A DNA stretch of 64,000 nucleotides from JBCBWG01 sp036804185 (GTDB lineage: Bacteria; Pseudomonadota; Alphaproteobacteria; Rhizobiales; Hyphomicrobiaceae). Positions within the stretch are counted from its first letter, which is position 1. Each line of letters opens with the position of its first letter. Shown one piece after another: positions 32,861 to 40,673 of this stretch. Location of the stretch: positions 13,542 through 77,541 of the forward strand of contig JBHJOC010000018.1 in assembly GCA_050330095.1 (NCBI GenBank), in the 5' to 3' direction. The position numbers and the translations under genes were made by a program. The notes beneath the pieces are model-generated. The model had not been told where the DNA came from. It saw only the letters and a program-made list of their open reading frames with translations, and ran no database searches.

Positions 32861-34606
32861 ATGGCCGCGCCGAAGGACTGCAAAAAATCACCGAAAGACC
32901 TCAGATCGAACCGCTGGTTCGGCCCCGACGACATGCGTTCGTTCGGCCACCGCTCGCGCATCATGCAGATGGGCTACGCGCCCGAAGACTGGACCGGCCG
33001 GCCGATCATCGGCCTCATCAACACCTGGTCGGACATCCAGCCTTGCCATGCCCACTTCAAGTCGAGGATCGACGACGTCAAGCGCGGCGTGCTGCAGGCC
33101 GGAGGGTTCCCGATCGAGCTTCCTGCGCTCTCGCTGGCCGAGAACTTCGTCAAGCCGACGACGATGCTCTATCGCAACATGCTCGCCATGGAGACAGAGG
33201 AACTCATCCGCTGCCACCCGATCGACGGTGTTGTCCTGATGGGCGGATGCGACAAGACGACCCCCGGCCTGATCATGGGCGCGATCAGCGCGCGTGTGCC
33301 GATGATCTTCTTGCCGGCCGGTCCCATGCTGCGAGGGAACTGGAAAGGCAAGACGCTCGGATCTGGCTCCGATGCGTTCAAGTACTGGGACGAGCGCCGT
33401 GCCGGCACGATCGCAGACCAGGACTGGCTCGAGATGGAAGTCGGGATCGCTCGGTCCTACGGGCATTGCATGACCATGGGCACAGCCTCGACGATGACGG
33501 CGATCGCTGACGCACTCGGGCTCTGCATCCCGGGAACATCTTCGATCCCGGCTGCCGATGCGGGCCATATTCGCATGGCAGCAGCCTGCGGCCGGCGCAT
33601 CGTTGGCATGGTGTGGGACGACCTCGTGCCCCAACAGATTTTGACATCAGCTGCATTCCACAACGCGATTACGGTGGCGATGGCGATGGGCTGTTCAACC
33701 AACGCCATCATCCATGTGATTGCGATGGCACGCCGGGCTGACGTCACGATCGGGCTCGACGATTTCGACCGGCTGAGCCGAGAGGTTCCCGTCATCGCCA
33801 ACGTACGACCGAGCGGCGATCGCTATCTGATGGAAGACTTCTATTACGCTGGAGGCCTCAGAGCGCTCATGACCCGGCTCGGGCACAAACTGCACGGGCA
33901 GGCGATGACGGTCAGCGGCAGGCCGTGGTCGGCGCATCTCGGGCAGGACACCTACAACGATGACGTCATCAGGCCGCTGGATAACCCGATCTACGAAGAG
34001 GGTGCGCTCGCCGTTCTGAAAGGCAACCTGGCCCCAGATGGCTGCGTCATCAAGCCAAGCGCTTGCGCCGCGCATCTGCGCCACCACACCGGGCCAGCGC
34101 TCGTGTTCGACAGCTATGCCGACATCAAGGCGGCCGCTGAAGATGAAACACTCGACGTCACGCCGAACCATGTCCTGGTGCTGCGCAATGCCGGTCCACT
34201 CGGTGGCCCTGGCATGCCGGAGTGGGGAATGTTGCCGATACCGACGAAGCTCTTGAAGCGAGGCGTCCGGGACATGATCCGCATATCTGATGCGCGCATG
34301 TCTGGCACCAGTTATGGCGCATGCATCCTGCATGTTGCCCCTGAAGCCTATGTCGGCGGGCCCCTCGCACTCGTCCAGACAGGCGATCTCATCACCGTCG
34401 ACGTGGCAGCACGGCGCATCCATCTCGAAGTGGGCGAAGACGTCCTAGCGGCGCGCAGGGCCGCTTGGCAGGCCCCTCCGGCGCGGTTTGAACGTGGCTA
34501 TGGATGGATGTTCTCACGCCACATCAAGCAGGCGAATGAGGGCTGCGATCTCGATTTCCTGGAGACGCAGTTCGGTTCCCCGATCGGCGAACCAGCGATC
34601 TATTAG
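32861..34606 (+). CDS. IlvD/Edd-family sugar-acid dehydratase (arabinonate dehydratase type)
   Basis: A 581-residue iron-sulfur dehydratase. Family hallmarks are INTWSDIQPCH (about residues 52-62), GGCDKTTPG (Cys cluster ligand), SYGHCMTMGTASTM and, near the end, GGPGMPEWGML and RMSGTSYGACILHVAPEA. The N-terminal NRWFGPDDMRSFGHRSR matches the L-arabinonate and other pentonate/hexonate dehydratases rather than true IlvD of the valine pathway. It should form a 2-keto-3-deoxy sugar acid. ATG 32861 follows GGGGAGA. It is the first gene of a three-gene cassette with a hydroxyacid dehydrogenase and an aldolase. Confidence 0.85.
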   Translation: MAAPKDCKKSPKDLRSNRWFGPDDMRSFGHRSRIMQMGYAPEDWTGRPIIGLINTWSDIQPCHAHFKSRIDDVKRGVLQAGGFPIELPALSLAENFVKPTTMLYRNMLAMETEELIRCHPIDGVVLMGGCDKTTPGLIMGAISARVPMIFLPAGPMLRGNWKGKTLGSGSDAFKYWDERRAGTIADQDWLEMEVGIARSYGHCMTMGTASTMTAIADALGLCIPGTSSIPAADAGHIRMAAACGRRIVGMVWDDLVPQQILTSAAFHNAITVAMAMGCSTNAIIHVIAMARRADVTIGLDDFDRLSREVPVIANVRPSGDRYLMEDFYYAGGLRALMTRLGHKLHGQAMTVSGRPWSAHLGQDTYNDDVIRPLDNPIYEEGALAVLKGNLAPDGCVIKPSACAAHLRHHTGPALVFDSYADIKAAAEDETLDVTPNHVLVLRNAGPLGGPGMPEWGMLPIPTKLLKRGVRDMIRISDARMSGTSYGACILHVAPEAYVGGPLALVQTGDLITVDVAARRIHLEVGEDVLAARRAAWQAPPARFERGYGWMFSRHIKQANEGCDLDFLETQFGSPIGEPAIY

Positions 34607-34671
34607 TTCAGCCCCCCGCCGACCTGCGGTCGCACGCGCCCACTATCTCCAGAACGGACTGATGTCCCCCC

Positions 34672-35646
34672 ATGCCGAAAGTCGTCCTGACAGAACCGAT
34701 GCATCCGTGCGCGCGAGAGACGTTGTCTGCCCAACCGGGCGTTGAGGTCGTCGAGCTTGCTGCTGGAACACCGGTCGATGCAATCCATGCTGCCTGTCGC
34801 GACGCCGACGCCATCGGTGTTCGCATCGTGCCGCTGCCAGCGACGGCCATCGCAGGCGCTGCGCGGCTGCGCGTTGTTGCCAAGCACGGTGTTGGAACGG
34901 ACAACATCGATGTTGAAGCCTGCACAGCGCGCGGCATCCCGGTCGCAATCACCGCCAACGCGAACACGATTTCAGTTGTCGAGCAGACGCTGATGATGAT
35001 GCTCGCACTCGTCAAAAAGGCCATTCCGCTCGACCGCGCGACGCGGGCTGGCGAATTCCACATCCGATCGCGCCTCTCGGGCAACGACCTGTCGGGGCGA
35101 AGGGCGCTCGTGATCGGGACAGGCCGGATCGGGGCAGCACTCGTCCCGGTGCTGCGCGCGCTAGGCCTGCAAGTCATGGGCTGGGATGCGGCCTTGACCA
35201 GAGCGCGCGCCGAAGCCATCGGCTGCGAATTTGTCGGCGATTTTCGCGCTGCGTTGCCGCGCACCGACGTCCTCACACTGCACGTTCCATTGACAGCTGA
35301 GACCCGCGGTCTGATCGGCCGGCTAGAACTCGCCGCGTTGCCCGCGCACGCGATCATCATCAACTGCGCGCGTGGCGGGATCGTCGACGAGCTCGCCTTG
35401 GCCGATGCTCTGCGGGAGCGCCGGATCGCAGGCGCTGGAACCGACGTGTTCGAGGTCGAGCCGCCGCCCACCGATCATCCGTTTTTCGCGCTCGACTCAA
35501 TGATCCTGGCGCCGCACGCGGGGGCCAACACGGCCGAGGCACTCGAGCGCATGGCGCGCGCGACGGCTGAGAACATTCTTGCAGCGCTCGATGGCAGCCT
35601 CGGCCCTGAAACCCTGGTCAATCCCAGCGTGCTGGCTTCAGCGTGA
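34672..35646 (+). CDS. D-isomer specific 2-hydroxyacid dehydrogenase
   Basis: A 324-residue NAD(P)-dependent dehydrogenase of the phosphoglycerate dehydrogenase/glyoxylate reductase family. The nucleotide fold has VIGTGRIGAALVPVLRALG (about residues 145-163), and the catalytic set is visible as NCARGGIVDELAL, EVEPPPTDHPFF and APHAGANTAEA (His near residue 284). Substrate is uncertain; in this cassette it may reduce a 2-keto acid product of the aldolase. ATG 34672 is 65 bp after the dehydratase stop. Confidence 0.85.
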   Translation: MPKVVLTEPMHPCARETLSAQPGVEVVELAAGTPVDAIHAACRDADAIGVRIVPLPATAIAGAARLRVVAKHGVGTDNIDVEACTARGIPVAITANANTISVVEQTLMMMLALVKKAIPLDRATRAGEFHIRSRLSGNDLSGRRALVIGTGRIGAALVPVLRALGLQVMGWDAALTRARAEAIGCEFVGDFRAALPRTDVLTLHVPLTAETRGLIGRLELAALPAHAIIINCARGGIVDELALADALRERRIAGAGTDVFEVEPPPTDHPFFALDSMILAPHAGANTAEALERMARATAENILAALDGSLGPETLVNPSVLASA

Positions 35647-35692
35647 CTGCGCCCAATCCGCCGAAACGAGAGAAACACGGGAGGACCCTCGA

Positions 35693-36457
35693 ATGACCGA
35701 ACGCCACCTTCGCGACCGAATGCTATCGGGCGAATTGCTCTCCGGCACGTTCGTCAAGACGCCGGCCTACGAGCTCATGGAGGTTCTCGCCCTCTCGGGC
35801 CTGGATTTCGTTTGCCTCGACGGTGAGCATTCGCCGTTCGACCGTCGCGGAATGGATGCAAGCCTTGCGCTCGCAATGGCGAAAGGCCTTCCAGCCCTGG
35901 TCAGGGTGCCGGCTGGCACACAAGAACAGCTTCTGATGGCGCTCGATTCAGGCGCAGTCGGCGTCGTTGTGCCGCACGTCGACACCGCCGAGAAGGCGAG
36001 AAACATCGCGAAATGGTCACGCTTTGGTCACTACGGCCGCGGCTTCGCCGGCTCGACGCGATGGGCGAACTACGCAACGCGCGGCATGGGCGAACTCCTG
36101 GAGCAAAGCAACCGCGAGACGGTCGTGATCGCGCAGATCGAGGAACCCGAAGCGGTTGCTGCGATCGACGAAATCTGTTCGGTCGAGGGTATCGATGGCG
36201 TCTTCGTTGGCCCCGCGGACATGGCGGTCTGCCTCGGCAAAACGGACGCAGCCGACCCGGCCGTCCGTGAAATGATGCGCAGGGTCGGCATTTCTGCCAA
36301 GAAGCACGGGAAGTGCTTCATGACATTCCTGCCGACGACGGCGTCCGCGCGCGAACTCAACGCCCTGGGCGTAACGATGTTCTTTGTCGGGTCGGAGCAG
36401 GGCTGGATGCTCGCCGGAGCGCGTCAGGTCGCCCAGGACATCAAGGCGATGCGGTAG
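35693..36457 (+). CDS. HpcH/HpaI-family 2-keto-3-deoxy acid aldolase
   Basis: 254 residues of the class II metal-dependent aldolase family (HpcH/HpaI, including 2-keto-3-deoxy-L-rhamnonate aldolase). Core motifs are GTFVKTP, DFVCLDGEHSPFD (about residues 36-48), the Arg of ALVRVPAG, GAVGVVVPHVDTAEKA, and GVFVGPADMAVCLG. It should cleave the dehydratase product to pyruvate plus an aldehyde. ATG 35693 follows GGGAGGA; the gene starts 46 bp after the dehydrogenase stop. No transporter or regulator for the pathway is in the immediate neighbourhood. Confidence 0.87.
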   Translation: MTERHLRDRMLSGELLSGTFVKTPAYELMEVLALSGLDFVCLDGEHSPFDRRGMDASLALAMAKGLPALVRVPAGTQEQLLMALDSGAVGVVVPHVDTAEKARNIAKWSRFGHYGRGFAGSTRWANYATRGMGELLEQSNRETVVIAQIEEPEAVAAIDEICSVEGIDGVFVGPADMAVCLGKTDAADPAVREMMRRVGISAKKHGKCFMTFLPTTASARELNALGVTMFFVGSEQGWMLAGARQVAQDIKAMR

Positions 36458-36570
36458 CGGTCGGGTCGCGCCGCTTGTGTGGAAACGACAGCCTTGGCAG
36501 TTCGGGCCGGATGGACAACACCCTCCGGCCGCAATGAACAAGCTCCTGCGCGTTCGCATCTCATACCGAT

Positions 36571-36623
36571 GATCAGAAGTCCCTGCACCATCGTCGACAC
36601 CCGCATTCCAGGGACTTCTGATC
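36571..36623. repeat. Interspersed repeat A, copy 6 (perfect hairpin module)
   Basis: GATCAGAAGTCCCTG at 36571-36585 and its exact complement CAGGGACTTCTGATC at 36609-36623 enclose a 23-base loop containing CACCATCG. No second or third hairpin of the A element follows; the sequence turns A+T-rich at once (GCTTTTTAATCG). It lies between the aldolase gene and the convergent sbtB gene, so it is well placed as a terminator. Confidence 0.85.
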
Positions 36624-36747
36624 GGAAACAGACACGAGGATCATTGCTTTTTAATCGTCAAAACAATGGCTTACTAGGGCGCGATCATACCAGCAAACCT
36701 CAGCAGCACCAAAGTTTGTCCAGGACCCCGTCCGTCGGCCGCGCGTC

Positions 36748-37059
36748 TCAGAAATGCTCTGAGCGGATGACTTGAACATCAGAGACGGTGACGATCCCGA
36801 TCTGCTTCGAGACGAGCTTGAAGATTGGCTCCAGCAGTTCATCGACGCGGCGTTCATCAACAATGCAGAACACCTGCACGACCGAACCCACGCGGCCGAC
36901 AAGGCCATCGCGATGCCAGCTGCCATCGAGGCCCCGCCCCGCAAGGACCGGCAGAACGGAGTAACCCGTCGCCCCATTGGCATCGAGGATTGCAATCACC
37001 CGGCCCATCAACGGGGCCTCGACCATGATTTCGATCCGCTTCTTTGCATGCATCTGCAT
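36748..37059 (-). CDS. sbtB: SbtB-like PII signalling protein
   Basis: 103 residues with the ferredoxin-like PII fold: KRIEIMVEAPLMGRVIAILD at the start, a flexible loop around GYSVLPVLAGRGLDGSW, then VVQVFCIVDERRVDELLEPIF and IGIVTVSDVQVI. It matches the SbtB group that binds and regulates the SbtA bicarbonate transporter in response to adenine nucleotides. The redox CGPxGC tail of cyanobacterial SbtB is absent; it ends RSEHF. ATG 37059 has GGAG at eight bases. Its start lies 20 bp after the sbtA stop, so the two are one operon. Confidence 0.82.
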   Translation of the reverse strand: MQMHAKKRIEIMVEAPLMGRVIAILDANGATGYSVLPVLAGRGLDGSWHRDGLVGRVGSVVQVFCIVDERRVDELLEPIFKLVSKQIGIVTVSDVQVIRSEHF

Positions 37060-37078
37060 CGTTGCGCTCCGAGCTGCA

Positions 37079-38074
37079 TCAGCTGACAAGCGTTGCCACC
37101 GACAGGTAGATGGGAATCCCGATCGTCAGATTGAACGGGAACGTCAGCCCGAGTGACAGCGGCAAGTAGATCGACGGTCGCGCATCTGGTAGTGCGATCC
37201 GCATGGCCGCCGGCACCGCGATATAGGACGCACTGGCAGCCAGCGTGATCAACAGCGCAGCCCCGCCCGTCGAGAGCCCGACAAGAACAGAGGCGATTGC
37301 ACCGAGCCCAGCGCCGATCAAGGGCATATAGATGGCGAAGGCGATCACCGACGGGCTCAGGCTGCGGCGTGCTTCCATCAATCCACGCCCGGCAATGACG
37401 CCCATATCGAGCAGAAACAGGCACAACACGCCCTGAAACGGAGACACGATGAAGGGCGCGATCGATGTCAAGCCGCGCTCGCCCGTGATCATGCCGATGA
37501 CGAATGCACCAATCAGCATGACGATCGAACCATTCAGGGCGATCTCGCGCACCAAGGCACCATCAAAAGCTTGCGCTCCCTCAGCAGCCGACCGGGCCCC
37601 GTTCCCCGGCCGCCGGGCGAGGTAGAGCGCGACGAGTATCGCTGGCGTCTCCATGGCAGCTGCGACGGCGACCATGAACCCCTCATAGGGCATGTTGGCG
37701 TTCGTCAAGGTCTGGACCATGGCGAGGAAGGTTACGATCGAGATCGAGCCATAGTGGGCTGCGACCGCCGCCGCATCGACAGCCGAAAGGCGGCTCGTGG
37801 TCCGCAACATCGCATAAGCGATGAGTGGGGTTAGCGCGCTCAACACGATCCCAGCTGCGACCGCAGCAAGCAGGGTTGCGTCAATCCCGTATTGCGCGAC
37901 AGCGGCTCCGCCCTTGAAGCCGATCGACATCATCAGATAGAGCGCCATGCCCTTGGCGATAGATTCCGGGATCGCGAGATCGGAACGCGAAAGTGCCGCA
38001 GACACACCGAGCGCGAAGAACAGTACGGCCGGCGACAACAGGTTCGCCAGCGCAAGGTCGAGGAAGGATCCCAT
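37079..38074 (-). CDS. sbtA: SbtA-type sodium-dependent bicarbonate transporter
   Basis: A 331-residue inner membrane protein with about ten spans in two inverted halves. Family segments include NLLSPAVLFFALGVSAAL, YLMMSIGFKGG, AAHYGSISIVTFLAMVQTL and, in the second half, GVLCLFLLDMGVIAGR and AASASYIAVPAAMR. The family imports bicarbonate with sodium. It is followed by sbtB and preceded by a palindrome and a direct repeat at 38119-38173. Confidence 0.88.
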   Translation of the reverse strand: MGSFLDLALANLLSPAVLFFALGVSAALSRSDLAIPESIAKGMALYLMMSIGFKGGAAVAQYGIDATLLAAVAAGIVLSALTPLIAYAMLRTTSRLSAVDAAAVAAHYGSISIVTFLAMVQTLTNANMPYEGFMVAVAAAMETPAILVALYLARRPGNGARSAAEGAQAFDGALVREIALNGSIVMLIGAFVIGMITGERGLTSIAPFIVSPFQGVLCLFLLDMGVIAGRGLMEARRSLSPSVIAFAIYMPLIGAGLGAIASVLVGLSTGGAALLITLAASASYIAVPAAMRIALPDARPSIYLPLSLGLTFPFNLTIGIPIYLSVATLVS

Positions 38075-38118
38075 TGCGGATGGTCCCGGAAGACGGAGGG
38101 CGGATTGAGCTCCAGGTG

Positions 38119-38173
38119 TTTGATCAGGAGCTGATCAAACGTGCCCGATCAGACATGCTCGATCAGACATGCT
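38119..38173 (-). promoter_or_regulatory. Candidate operator region upstream of sbtA
   Basis: A perfect inverted repeat, TTTGATCAG-GAG-CTGATCAAA (38119-38139), lies 45-65 bp upstream of the sbtA start. Next to it CGATCAGACATGCT is repeated exactly in tandem (38146-38159 and 38160-38173), the second copy overlapping the end of the dehydrogenase gene. All share GATCAG. This looks like regulator binding sites for the sbtA-sbtB operon; the regulator is unknown. Confidence 0.5.
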
Positions 38174-38945
38174 GGCCGCCGTTTATATGGATCTCCGTTC
38201 CGTTGACATAAGAGGCCGCGCCCGAACAAAGAAACAAAACGACCTCGGCAACCTCTTCGGGGCTCCCGAGCCGCTTCATCGGGACTTGCTGGCGCACCAC
38301 CTCGTCTGTCCCAGGCGAAAGGATCGACGTCTCGATCTCGCCAGGGGCCACGGAGTTTACACGAACGCCGCGCGGCCCGAGATCGAATGCAAGCTCCCGG
38401 GTCATCGCAGACAGCGCCGCTTTCGATGTGGCATAGGCGGCGCCTGCGAAAGGATGGATCCTGAAGCTTGCGATCGACGACACGTTGACGACGGCGCCCT
38501 GGGCGCGCTCCAGCCGATCGGCGAACCCGCGTGTCAGCATCAGCGGCGCAATCAGGTTGACCATCAAGACGTGCTGCATGACGTCAGGTGTGGTGGCCAT
38601 GGCACCGAGCCTTTGGCCGCCAACGTCTTTTGGCGAGATCCCCGCGTTGTTGACGAGCGCTGAGAGCCCGCGGTCCCCGATCCGTTCGCTGAGCTGACCA
38701 ATGGCCGTCTCAACCGAACGAGGGTCGGCGAGGTCGGCCTGAACGTGTTTCACAATGCCCTCGGCCCAGGGACACACATTCGAGAAGGGCGTGCGTGCGA
38801 GCGTCACGACCTCCCAGCCGGCGTTGTGAAATTTGCGCACGATCGCATGGCCGATGCCGCGGCTGGCACCCGTCACCGCGACGATTGGCTTGCCGTCCGG
38901 GCTCTGGTGATGGGCGACGGGGCACTTGGCTGCACTAGCGTCCAT
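38163..38945 (-). CDS. Short-chain dehydrogenase/reductase
   Basis: 260 residues with a classical SDR fold. The cofactor motif is TGASRGIG (residues 25-32), then NNAG (99-102), the catalytic Ser in VSSIAS (about 156) and YATSK (Tyr171, Lys175), and the C-terminal YVNGTEIHINGG. The substrate is unknown. ATG 38945 follows GAGGT at seven bases; the frame extends to 39002. It is upstream of sbtA on the same strand, 88 bp apart, so co-transcription is possible. Confidence 0.88.
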   Translation of the reverse strand: MDASAAKCPVAHHQSPDGKPIVAVTGASRGIGHAIVRKFHNAGWEVVTLARTPFSNVCPWAEGIVKHVQADLADPRSVETAIGQLSERIGDRGLSALVNNAGISPKDVGGQRLGAMATTPDVMQHVLMVNLIAPLMLTRGFADRLERAQGAVVNVSSIASFRIHPFAGAAYATSKAALSAMTRELAFDLGPRGVRVNSVAPGEIETSILSPGTDEVVRQQVPMKRLGSPEEVAEVVLFLCSGAASYVNGTEIHINGGQHV

Positions 38946-39165
38946 GGTCGACCTCGCTCGAATTGCCCGCTTAAGACCTGCGCTGGCCAAGTCTGGCCTC
39001 ATCGCTTGCTGACTCAGTCAACACGTTTGCGCGATCACAGGTCGCACCATCGCAGGTCAGGTGCGAGAGCCGGAGAGTGAGGGCCCCGGTCGGGACCAGA
39101 ACACGGCAATCGCAGTGGCACTAACGTAAGGCTCGACAGTGATGCGCAGGGGAGGCACGCTCGTC

Positions 39166-39326
39166 CCGCCGACCAGAGTCCCTGCACCATCCGCCATACG
39201 CGCCTGCCAGGAACGACTGATTGAAAAGCGGTACGAGATCCAATATTTGCTCGTACCCTTTGCTGTCCGTAGTTCGCTTCGGCGTCTGACGAGAGTGGAC
39301 CACGAACTGCGCAAAGCGGGTACTAG
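39166..39326 (+). repeat. Interspersed repeat A, copy 7
   Basis: Full-length forward copy. CCCGCCGACCAGAGTCCCTG is paired with CCAGGAACGACTGATTG (weakened first hairpin). AAAAGCGGTACGAG and GCTCGTACC form the second, and CTGTCCGTAGTTCG with CGAACTGCGCAAAG the third. It ends GCGGGTACTAG, seven bases before the start codon of the next gene, and thus forms its entire leader. Confidence 0.85.
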
Positions 39327-39332
39327 CACATT

Positions 39333-40673
39333 ATGTTGTCAGCGCCGACCTTCATCATCTATCGCGACCAACCGATCGACGTCCGTGCCGCACCTCATCG
39401 TGGGTTGTGCACGGATTGCGGCGTCTCGCGCATGGCAGATCCGACTGCCTGCGCCAAGGCATGCCAGTTCATCACGCCGGACTACCGTCAAGCAGAAGCT
39501 CGGGTACACGGTCGCAGCGCCAGCCCAGAAGCGGCCTCAGACGAAGCCCATTTCGGCGTGGTCCAAATGATGATCCGTGCGCGGCTCAAATCGCCAAGCG
39601 AAGGCGCGCAGTGGACAGGCATCACAACCGAACTCGCTGCCGACCTGCTTCGCGCTGGAAAAGTCGACGCCGTCATTGCCATGGCGCCGCACCCGGAGGA
39701 TCGTTGGCGGCCAGTCCCGGCAATCGTTGAGCGTGCTGAGGATCTCGCGGCATGTCGCGGCATGCGGATGGGATATGCGCCCATCATGGCTGCCGTGGAA
39801 TATGCCGCTGCGCGAGGGCTACGGCGGCTCGCCGTTGTTGCGATCCCCTGTCAGGTCTATGCACTGCGCGCACTGGAGGCGGACCTTCAACTCGATACGC
39901 TCCACGTCATCGGCACACCGTGCTCGGACAACACCACGACCGAGCGCTTTCATCAGTTCCTGGCACTGCTGTCCGATGAGCCGGAGACGATCACCTACCT
40001 TGAGTTCAGGGCCGACTACCACGTCGAGCTTCGGTTTGCGGACGGGCGCCAGAAACTGATCCCGTTTTTGATGTTGCCGCTTTCCAACCTGCCCTCGGAC
40101 TTCTTCCCGCTCACCTGTCGCACGTGCGTCGACTATACCAACCGGCTGGCCGACATCACAGTTGGTTACATGGGTGGAACGGGACAGCAGTGGCTCATCG
40201 TGCGCAATGCGCGCGGGCGGGCGATGCTGGACGCACTCGGCGCACGGATCGAGATCTCGAAGCCGGAAACGGGTGGCCGCCGGGCGAACGCGGTCGAGGG
40301 CTTTCTCGCGAACACAGAGCGTGCAGCGGGCGGGCTGCCACTGCGCAAGATGCCTGGCTGGGTTCGCCCAATCGTCGCCTGGTTCATGCCGCGCATCGGA
40401 CCCCGCGGCCTCGAATTCGCGCGCGCAAGGGTCGAGATGAAGGCGATCGAGACGGTGCTGCACCTGCGGCGGCATGCGCCCCGTCGGATGCGAACCATGG
40501 TGCCGGAGCACGTCTGGCGTCTCGTTGCACCGTATGGGCTGGAGCGAAGGCCGAGCGAAGACAGCCACCAGGATGGAGACGCCCGGGCTCCGGAAAATCG
40601 GGCGCTACACACTCAGGCTGACGAGCTTGACATTGCATCCCCACCGGCAAGCAGTGCGTCGCGAGGCTCGTGA
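39333..40673 (+). CDS. bciB: FrhB-family ferredoxin-dependent reductase, BciB-like (8-vinyl reductase)
   Basis: 446 residues of the F420-hydrogenase beta-subunit-like family. Iron-sulfur cysteines appear as CTDCGVSRMADPTACAKAC (about residues 26-44) and LTCRTCVDYTN. Core segments include FGVVQMMIRAR, QWTGITTELAADLL, RLAVVAIPCQVYALRALE, GTPCSDNTTTERFHQFL and YLEFRADYHVELRF. This pattern fits BciB, which reduces the 8-vinyl group of divinyl chlorophyllide during (bacterio)chlorophyll synthesis. The last 60 residues are an extra polar tail. No other pigment gene is in the window, so a related reductase of another pathway remains possible. ATG 39333 has no clear ribosome site. Confidence 0.65.
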   Translation: MLSAPTFIIYRDQPIDVRAAPHRGLCTDCGVSRMADPTACAKACQFITPDYRQAEARVHGRSASPEAASDEAHFGVVQMMIRARLKSPSEGAQWTGITTELAADLLRAGKVDAVIAMAPHPEDRWRPVPAIVERAEDLAACRGMRMGYAPIMAAVEYAAARGLRRLAVVAIPCQVYALRALEADLQLDTLHVIGTPCSDNTTTERFHQFLALLSDEPETITYLEFRADYHVELRFADGRQKLIPFLMLPLSNLPSDFFPLTCRTCVDYTNRLADITVGYMGGTGQQWLIVRNARGRAMLDALGARIEISKPETGGRRANAVEGFLANTERAAGGLPLRKMPGWVRPIVAWFMPRIGPRGLEFARARVEMKAIETVLHLRRHAPRRMRTMVPEHVWRLVAPYGLERRPSEDSHQDGDARAPENRALHTQADELDIASPPASSASRGS

